Source: a virus. Taken from it: a DNA stretch of 20,707 nucleotides. Where the stretch lies: positions 1 through 20,707 of the IMG/VR virus record IMGVR_UViG_3300046756_000259; one strand, given 5' to 3'. A program made the position numbers and the translations under genes. Below the pieces are notes generated by a model. The model worked only from the letters and a program-made list of their open reading frames with translations. It searched no databases and was not told where the DNA came from. This document shows, in pieces, positions 18,501 through 20,707 of the stretch; position 1 is the stretch's first letter, and every line of letters starts with the position of its first letter.

Positions 18501-20707
18501 TTACTAACGGTACATATTACAACCAATTGATTACTGGTGGTACTGGTACTGGATTTAAACTAACACTTATTGTTGCTAATAATGCAGTTGATGAAGTCAT
18601 CATCACTACAGGTGGTACTGGTTATACAACCGACTTCCAAGTTAATACTGCTCCAACTGATCTTGGTAGTGGTACAGGATTAGATCTCAGATGTAAGATT
18701 TCTACAATCAATAGACAGTATGCAAACGTTACTGTTGATATTGATAGAGTAGTTCAAGCATCACTTGACCCAGAATATGGTACAACAGGTGTTGCTAGAT
18801 TTGATAAGGCACAGTTCTTTATCGGTGATGCAGGTGATGGTTCTATCAGACTGAAGACTGCTTCTAACAGTATTGACTCTGGTCTAGACGCTGACCTTCT
18901 GGATGGCAAGCAAGGTTCGTTCTATCAGAATGCTGGTAGTTTGACTGCTGGTACAATTGATTCTGATAGATTAGCAGGAACCTATAATATTAATATTTCT
19001 GGTCAGTCCCAGAAATGTATCAGACTACTAACTGCTACTTCTCAACCATCTTCCAACCCATCTCCTAATACTTTCGCTGAAGGTATTATTGTTAACACCA
19101 AGAACAACAACAGTAACCAGCTTCTAGACGGTGGCACCAAGCATATGGTGCTGACGCTAAGACCTGGACCTGACGCTACTTTTGGTGGTATCAGACAGTT
19201 GGCATTTACTGATAATGACAACATGTGGTTGCGTGGTTCAGGAACGGGTGTTACCACATTCGGTACATGGGCACAAATTTGGACATCTGAAAACGACGGT
19301 ATTGACACTGGTCTAGATGCTGACAAACTAGACAACCGTGAAGGTACTTGGTATCAGAATGCACTAAACATTAACTTCGGAGAAATTTCTGCTAATAGAG
19401 TTCCTACTTTCTTGAAGGCAACTGGATTCAGAAATGAAATCAAAGTTAAATCTTTTAATGGAGATCCTAAGTATCAGATTTACGTCTCTGGTAAAGTTCT
19501 AACTTCTCTGCCTGCTCCTAACCCATTCACTCCTGGTAGCACGGTCAATATCTACAACGCACAATCTCAAGCAGTTGGTCTAATTGAGATTGATAACGTT
19601 ATTGTTAATGATGACCTTAATGATAACAGAAATGATTACACTATCCTAATTGGTAGACTAACTAACGGCAACTTCACTGGAGCGGTCACAATTGGTACTG
19701 CTGCCGTACCTGTTGTATTCCATGACTTCAGTATCTACGATGGCAATACTATTGACGTTGTAACTATCGAAAGTGATGGTGGAACAGGTAATCTTCGCTT
19801 AGGTAGAAAAGATAACGTTGCTTCAAACCCTGGAATCTATTTCAGTTCTTCATCTCTTGCTGCTAACTACAATGCATCTATCGTTGCAACTGGTGGTACT
19901 GCAACTGATGGTTCTGGTACACTGAATGTTCAGGTTGCATCTGCGGATGGTTTTGGTGTTAACGGTAACGTTGTTTGGAACGAAGGTAACGTCCAATTCA
20001 ATTCAACCAATGTTCTAGGAACTGCGGTTATTCGTGACAATACTGGATCATTTGAAGCACACAAAATTACTTTGGTTGCTGATGCAAATGGCATTGAAGG
20101 AGAAGTAGTTGGTAAAGCAACTGCTAACGTCCTCAAAGAAGGTGATACGATGTCTGGCACACTGAACATCAGTGGTGCTGCATCCAATCTTTCGGTTCAA
20201 GGAACTACAGGTCTAACAGGTAATGTCACACTAACAAGTGATCTTACAGTTGCAAGCGACGTTCTCTATGTTGATTCTGCTAATGAAGAAGTTGGTGTTG
20301 GTACAAACAATCCATCAGATAAGTTAAGTCTAGTTGGTGGTTCTTTCTCAGTCAATTCTGGATCGGGTGGTAACTCACTTACAACAGCACAGGGTCTTGG
20401 ACTTACATATGACTCTGCCACAAGTCGTGGTTATATTATTGCTAAGTCCACCACAACTTCCACAGACATCACTTTCGCTACTTCTAATAGCGGAACACTA
20501 CTTGATAAGATCAGATTAGATGCGACAGGTGATTTCTTCCCATTGACTGCTACGCAAGATCTGGGTCTAAATTCTACTAACAACATCTATCGTAATGCAT
20601 ATATCAGAAATGTATACGCTAAAGATAAGGTAACCATTCAAGATGCTGGTGGTAACGATGGAGCTCCTGCATACTTCCTTGGTGCATCTGGTTTCCGTAA
20701 CTTCCGT
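9593..20707 (+). CDS. Giant tail-fibre-like protein, >=3705 aa (3' end missing)
   Basis: One reading frame runs from ATG 9593 to the last base with no stop, giving 3705 codons, and it is still open. The start is supported by GGCGGAG upstream and the promoter-like box. The N-terminus is MSFNINSDKEFISGSRPQFI. Domains in order: GSGY pair (Tyr73, Tyr116); AG.TG..APEH module (204-246); DKIATTEYV and a beta-helix start (GGRIYVSSQIGNDLNDG, 294 onward; LPPDASVVGDNLR); beta-rich linker; repeat cassette A (832-1158); HxW/HxF repeats (1159-1240); helical region (1331-1572); lone repeat (1585); cassette B (1722-2048); HTF repeats (2050-2130); beta-helix continuation (SPYTQNASVISFLGGGG, 2208; SFGGTGYKIINDGYTQLVS); HTWEFAGSGTNY (2447); IPTQKAVRDFI; GSGY modules (2691-3020); two GLDAD.LD modules (3097, 3240); GVGTNNPSDKL (3567). 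These are features of phage tail fibres. It is probably a trimeric host-recognition fibre or a long virion appendage; receptor and virion location are unknown. The missing C-terminus would be needed to see an intramolecular chaperone or tip domain. Confidence 0.9.
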   Translation, partial: MSFNINSDKEFISGSRPQFIGTTQFSIRAGTGVDEKEVIRTLLDSEEKLPRVGINRTGQRVNNIAILTQGSGYTVEPTVTVGPPPQGENAKQALASAFIFNGRIVNIAVNDPGSGYSTAPSVVITGGNGAGASAEAFLDTVDFELDINGAIRTSTSIISDTARILNLDIDNFVTPDLNLRGPNLKNYVNNTGTIWVANTIVQKDVYRYFGANVYQSLNAGQTGPNAPEHLDGIVLNNEVNFKHIGFRVVDENAFGYNETGEAGIFPRSITPLLGDRSDKIATTEYVLNLATNDVGGRIYVSSQIGNDLNDGRSAVNPVRSIKKAAQLAWETPGVKETIIVSGGDYVEDNPISLPPDASVVGDNLRLVIVRPNNPGKHIFKFGDKNYVIGVTYRDKIDANGDAISTWDFAMVFDDKQRINVDSEVNGDFGVNFPIGHQVFGPDKFRIDFQNNTGLSQLVSGLEAVGVNTGARGDISNVVFSTIIGNNAYQNGSLDVEITSGSFLEGEGFRYIIGGTQGASLTSSTGTVGVNQFAITSNPTPAGLIVGAYIYLDGTANSEVGQGFYEIIQIDDDNEPTQWEITVAPLLSSIGWRDTAAGNINIYAASITEGSFDSTKIRSIRAEGEVVFQDDDYTTPLPIVRMDFSLQGDPSIATGGFQNTQFGDAEDLGGVVFYTSALSGRQNFHDFKEGQEILIEGLSTSAPDLSFLNGRQRIYKVIEDADGRARRFVIPKKVPAGLGLNANNNFDPGQFAVVKSASRSVTLSLLNSPNKFPLAQPVDRRFQDAAIFIRNNREFIADEVVGRINREFAQDYHSVYSIGGQSFGSYTASDATYNPATGEFVITMASHGLSVGEGIRIADNSFVFTCAMDGNATEHSLPESTQYASGKSLPILESTTNTVTVNVGASGPNQYYTPSNASYDPTLGTLQLIIGSHSLTPGEGVVIDNNSLSFKCAMDGYDSVKTYPRAGIDPYASRSIPITSVTADSITLQVGISRENFSMTPTAVTYNAATGDMTVDVGQHGLGVGRSVVLNDNSFTFTCDLDGNTVQKTYPRPGQDPYAGKSIAITSVGTTSHTPTDVDYDASTGDIEMTINSHGFSTGDYIKVDDGSLVFTCALDGNVAQKAYPRAGFDLPSGRWLEITVVDSSNIRFNVGPSSYTGLHTWISAAADAVKRQDGTFTINVGDAGAASGSNHVWIAAASGAIKHEPRANHLFQGSTTNAIRHLPQSAHTFVRSTSNGITTGGSSFKIYLGNTDHIHTYVSGGTVTFGGNDYAITSFDYDSVVTGVAEITTTSSIPGLAEDDIVKLADLLISCDAGTKVYPSYSSPTSGNNVNLSNGDEQCRQDLNHFMNAVIRDLEFGTNHNVIDSAKKFIVNDKITYIEDEIVQNVRAIEYARELIRYAVCNWRTENRTPADPIYTPVYSGVTRYFDDTVITSTAGTPACANVISAIDVLSYLWVDVITNNASGTQLDAAYLIARNADLIADQALLDTKSAYPTLNLSDVMERKCKRDIKIVLEGLAKDLVLGGNSGIVAVAESYFAGAALVAIPEAQREETIYAYQRVQLHAIAAMRNWTGGNVIDVTPNTAQYNSSTGQLSLTITDPGLTITANDRIAFKEGALTFNCAYGGGGDHSNPRPGDANYGKSQPIISASSAGGVTTIVCNVGNAGLAAGLTHTLTSALTDGTIIIYDPIETTSVIPQFEDWNILIDINGTASSIQITPESATYDPATGLFVVTSTGHSVAQGDQVQIAPESVVFTCAMDGNQTEHALPSSGQDAYNNILTVDSVTANTFTIDVGESGSDIQFTPSDVSYDPATGDLEINVGPHTLSVGEGIVIADNAFTFTCDMDDNQSQKTYPRLGIDPYAGRSMPITSTSATTITVNAGASGPNKFFTPSAAVYDPATGAMTLTVGQHGLGQWRNVTIANNSFTFTCAADGNATQHTYPRSGQDPFADNKSIAITDVGFTAHTVTDADYNASTGNVELTISNHGFANGDYIMVLDGTLQFTCDLDGNTVQKAYPRAEYDYPSGRWLPISNVTTNTFDINVGPSSYKGAHTFTGATSSGVRRQDGTFTINVGTSSDTSVHTFVGATTDAVRHLPQSTHTFITAAADSVKHLPQSAHTFVRANQNALEVYPPGSAPLCASIASNIATSMNLFESILDGTIQAGATTPTYGTLYVTDNVITYPDSFIYDLDDVRMAVRGTYNDNPIIEASPYTQNASVISFLGGGGAEIDGDKVKQPNCPFPGLEIDGTASFPNQGKSMVASAFTIVSFGGTGYKIINDGYTQLVSVFCIFCADGVLSESGGYCSITNSATNFGIYALRATGFRRDPYVFDAGYFASGTYIRATITNVSQTPTGRTIFTIENLGREPLEHYILKVDGYTNSDEDTEYFIDEITQVGAGPPFTSTCIFDDGSGGAVSLIDNATGQAVTPAALDGATVNLHRPSIVNSSAHTWEFAGSGTNYLALPENGGVKVEANEQFNENYGRVYCSGTDELGDFKVGTFAKIENRTGNITFTGTVTISEVEFLKLKGGDVVVTGFDDANTLGGANSSNSKIPTQKAVRDFITNNLGAYIQKEYSTNSVPRALVELTDSGKISLDQIPALRPFQVFTIADQAERLAIEGALAGDIAIEQDTSTSFILNNDNGSQFLSFQVDPSLTFTLNDIFEGSVSGGQIQATEYRQGVLYQINITDPGSGYTQPPVITISGGSPQAGSVSAIAGCTIANGQLVTITILEQNSYVGGKGYSVAPVINIAAPPGGGTQATALGLIESRLYGNIVNNVKITDTDTFDSSDIPNVSVNINRAINTSSSNINNWVSLSTTTVDARDITGGPIATDLLSTNSTSANSNTFLRGDQSYALVVQSIKGPEERYFAKLAVPAQSGGVSMIFSTNQNALKGHIVKNSVTGIQEDTIINSVITENSLTTLTFDQSKALTSTIPAGTIIEFTRAASPIRFDSTFTQGNFVEEVIIANGGSGFTNGTYYNQLITGGTGTGFKLTLIVANNAVDEVIITTGGTGYTTDFQVNTAPTDLGSGTGLDLRCKISTINRQYANVTVDIDRVVQASLDPEYGTTGVARFDKAQFFIGDAGDGSIRLKTASNSIDSGLDADLLDGKQGSFYQNAGSLTAGTIDSDRLAGTYNINISGQSQKCIRLLTATSQPSSNPSPNTFAEGIIVNTKNNNSNQLLDGGTKHMVLTLRPGPDATFGGIRQLAFTDNDNMWLRGSGTGVTTFGTWAQIWTSENDGIDTGLDADKLDNREGTWYQNALNINFGEISANRVPTFLKATGFRNEIKVKSFNGDPKYQIYVSGKVLTSLPAPNPFTPGSTVNIYNAQSQAVGLIEIDNVIVNDDLNDNRNDYTILIGRLTNGNFTGAVTIGTAAVPVVFHDFSIYDGNTIDVVTIESDGGTGNLRLGRKDNVASNPGIYFSSSSLAANYNASIVATGGTATDGSGTLNVQVASADGFGVNGNVVWNEGNVQFNSTNVLGTAVIRDNTGSFEAHKITLVADANGIEGEVVGKATANVLKEGDTMSGTLNISGAASNLSVQGTTGLTGNVTLTSDLTVASDVLYVDSANEEVGVGTNNPSDKLSLVGGSFSVNSGSGGNSLTTAQGLGLTYDSATSRGYIIAKSTTTSTDITFATSNSGTLLDKIRLDATGDFFPLTATQDLGLNSTNNIYRNAYIRNVYAKDKVTIQDAGGNDGAPAYFLGASGFRNFR
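9780..9985 (+). repeat. N-terminal GSGY module pair of the giant fibre
   Basis: TQGSGYTVEPTVTV (Tyr at 9809) and DPGSGYSTAPSVVITGGNG (Tyr at 9938) are separated by an Ala-rich strand segment. Both match the G-x-G-Y-x-x-x-P-x-V-x-(I/V) pattern seen in the two large upstream proteins. Confidence 0.75.
10472..10870 (+). other. Beta-helix domain, first part (pectate-lyase-like, DUF1565-like start)
   Basis: Residues about 294-425 read GGRIYVSSQIGNDLNDGRS, SIKKAAQLAWETPG, TIIVSGGDYVEDNPI, LPPDASVVGDNLR and then YVIGVTYRDKIDANG. The pattern IYV(S)..GND..DG.S...P..SI..A, followed by TI.V..G.Y.E..P, is the usual beginning of a right-handed beta-helix in phage fibres and surface enzymes. The expected continuation (SPY.QN.S.ISF) is not next but about 1780 residues further on. 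Confidence 0.7.
12083..13064 (+). repeat. Repeat cassette A: four Y(D/N)xxTG...FTC.(M/L)DGN units
   Basis: Four units of 74-87 residues start at Tyr832 (12086), Tyr918 (12344), Tyr1005 (12605) and Tyr1079 (12827). The consensus is Y-(D/N)-x-x-(T/L)-G, a strand, (S/Q)-H-(G/S)-(L/F), a strand, (S/L)-x-F-(T/K)-C-x-(M/L)-D-G, then in units 2 to 4 (K)-x-Y-P-R-x-G-x-D, and a closing strand (V-x-V-G). Each unit has one conserved Cys in the F-x-C position. Unit 4 has the distinct endings PSGRWLEI and GPSSYTGLHTW. This is a repeated beta domain in the fibre shaft. Confidence 0.88.
13067..13315 (+). repeat. Short H-x-(W/F) repeats after cassette A
   Basis: A series of short segments with a regular His-Thr/Val/Leu-aromatic motif: LHTWISAAADAVKRQDG, NHVWIAAASGAIKHEP, NHLFQGSTTNAIRHLPQS and AHTFVRSTSNGITTG. 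Each pairs an H-x-(W/F) strand with an (A/G)-(V/I)-(K/R)-(R/H) end, and a TFTINVG strand is inserted once. The same array, more regular, follows cassette B. Confidence 0.75.
13583..14313 (+). other. All-helical region with an internal duplication
   Basis: This is the only long helical stretch of the giant protein. Two copies of the same pattern occur: C1339-RQDLNHFMNAVIRDLEFG-T-N, and C1505-KRDIKIVLEGLAKDLVLG-G-N, each followed by a helix ending near A..(F/Y). Between them lie YIEDEIVQNVRAIEYARELI, CANVISAIDVLSYLWVDVI (Cys1440) and AYLIARNADLIADQALL. It ends with AYQRVQLHAIAAMRNW. I associate this C-x-x-D-(I/L)...DL..G.N segment with large cyanophage fibre proteins. It might be a coiled joint or knob between the two repeat cassettes. 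Confidence 0.7.
14332..14640 (+). repeat. Divergent single repeat unit before cassette B
   Basis: A unit starting at Tyr1585 (14345) has the same order of motifs as the cassette units: YNSSTGQLSLTI, AFKEGALTFNCAYGGGGDH, then NPRPGDANYGKSQPI. The DGN turn is replaced by a Gly-rich GGGGDH loop. It is separated from cassette B by about 80 residues of other sequence and looks like an older or drifted copy. Confidence 0.65.
14753..15739 (+). repeat. Repeat cassette B: second four-unit copy
   Basis: Units start at Tyr1722 (14756), Tyr1808 (15014), Tyr1895 (15275) and Tyr1970 (15500), with spacings 86, 87 and 75 against 86, 87 and 74 in cassette A. Each has the F-x-C-x-(M/L/A)-D-(G/D)-N motif. Unit 4 of both cassettes shares PSGRWL and GPSSY.G.HT endings, and unit 3 of both shares VGQHGLG, so the cassette appears to have been copied as a block. 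Unit 3 of B has GLGQWRNV where A has GLGVGRSV. Confidence 0.88.
15740..15981 (+). repeat. HTF...RHLPQS short tandem repeats after cassette B
   Basis: Successive segments read AHTFTGATSSGVRRQDG, VHTFVGATTDAVRHLPQS, THTFITAAADSVKHLPQS and AHTFVRANQNALEVYPPG, with periods near 16 to 18 residues and one TFTINVG strand between the first two. Each has H-T-F plus a (V/L)-(R/K/E)-(H/V) end. Confidence 0.85.
16130..16590 (+). other. Beta-helix domain, apparent continuation
   Basis: Residues about 2180-2332 read YDLDDVRMAVRGTYNDNP, ASPYTQNASVISFLGGGGAE, IDGDKV, QGKSMVASAFTIVSFGGTGY, KIINDGYTQLVSVFCIFCAD, SGGYCSITNSATNFGIYALR and ATGFRRDPYVFDAG. In fibre proteins I recall from related phages, these blocks follow directly after a segment like residues 294-425 of this protein. 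Four Cys residues cluster here (one in KQPNCPFPG, CIFC, and GGYC). It is part of the parallel beta-helix fold by family knowledge; the structure itself is inferred. Confidence 0.65.
17620..18700 (+). repeat. C-terminal group of GSGY modules
   Basis: Modules DPGSGYTQPPVITISGG (Tyr 17663) and GGKGYSVAPVINIAAPPGGG (Tyr 17807) form one pair, and NGGSGFTNGTYYNQLITGG (about 18490) with GGTGYTTDFQVNTAPTD (about 18611) form another. A non-repeat segment of about 230 residues lies between the pairs. Confidence 0.7.
18870..19370 (+). repeat. Two GLDAD.LD..(Q/E)G.(F/W)YQNA fibre modules
   Basis: IDSGLDADLLDGKQGSFYQN (Gly3097 at 18881) and IDTGLDADKLDNREGTWYQN (Gly3240 at 19310) are 143 residues apart. 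The first is followed by LTAGTIDSDRLAGTYNI. This (L)DAD.LDG..G..(F/Y) motif is a well known hallmark of phage tail-fibre shafts. Confidence 0.85.
20270..20707 (+). other. Fibre distal segment with GVGTNNPSDKL motif, cut by window end
   Basis: LYVDSANEEVGVGTNNPSDK and LSLVGGSFSVNSG match the VGIGTxxPxxKLxVxG repeat common near the C-terminal part of phage fibres. They are followed by ATQDLGLNSTNNIYRNAYIR (a D(I/L)G....(N/R).(A/V)Y.. strand pattern). Such segments often precede an intramolecular chaperone or tip domain, which would lie beyond this window. Confidence 0.7.

Overview
This window is a compact block of late structural (virion) genes from a tailed bacteriophage. The most likely source is a T4-like marine myovirus of the cyanophage type infecting Synechococcus or Prochlorococcus. 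The evidence is as follows: every gene lies on the + strand; neighbours overlap or sit 1 to 44 bases apart; base composition is AT-rich; the proteins are very long, Gly/Ser/Thr/Asn-rich beta-structured chains with fibre hallmarks (LDADLLDG, GVGTNNP, QYEGY, GSGY, IYVSS..GND); and two late-promoter-like boxes are present. The family assignment comes from recalled protein features. No host-derived or replication marker gene is present, so other marine T4-like phages, or an uncultivated one, remain possible.

Layout. (1) Positions 2-4987 hold the 3' part of a large virion protein of the DUF4815 / PLAQTF type; it is open at the left edge, so its true start lies outside. (2) Positions 4984-5166 hold a 60-aa protein with a C-terminal coiled coil, overlapping both neighbours. 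(3) Positions 5153-9040 hold a 1295-aa fibre-like protein that contains a cupredoxin-like type-1 copper signature and a tandem pair of QYEGY/SLGG modules. (4) Positions 9042-9548 hold a 168-aa beta-rich protein that follows after one base. (5) A 44-base gap carries a CTAAATA box and a ribosome binding site. (6) Positions 9593 to the right edge hold one uninterrupted reading frame of 3705 codons with no stop, a giant tail-fibre-like protein cut by the window end. There is no gene-free stretch longer than 44 bases, no tRNA, no mobile element and no CRISPR array.

Architecture of the giant protein (residues from its ATG): GSGY pair (~60-130); an AG.TG..APEH module (~204-246); first part of a pectate-lyase-like beta-helix (~294-425); beta-rich linker; four-unit repeat cassette A (Y832, Y918, Y1005, Y1079); short HxW/HxF repeats; an all-helical region with an internal duplication (C1339, C1505); a divergent single repeat (Y1585); four-unit cassette B (Y1722, Y1808, Y1895, Y1970) in almost the same register as A; short HTF repeats; apparent continuation of the beta-helix (~2185-2330); further GSGY modules (~2691-3020); two GLDAD.LD modules (G3097, G3240); and a GVGTNNP fibre motif (~3567).

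The genes plausibly act together as the distal baseplate / tail-fibre / adhesion apparatus made late in infection: a large baseplate-proximal or fibre-attachment protein, then fibres decorated with modules shared between the proteins. The points that most merit attention are the copper-site-like domain inside a virion protein, the duplicated cassette, and the apparently split beta-helix of the giant fibre.
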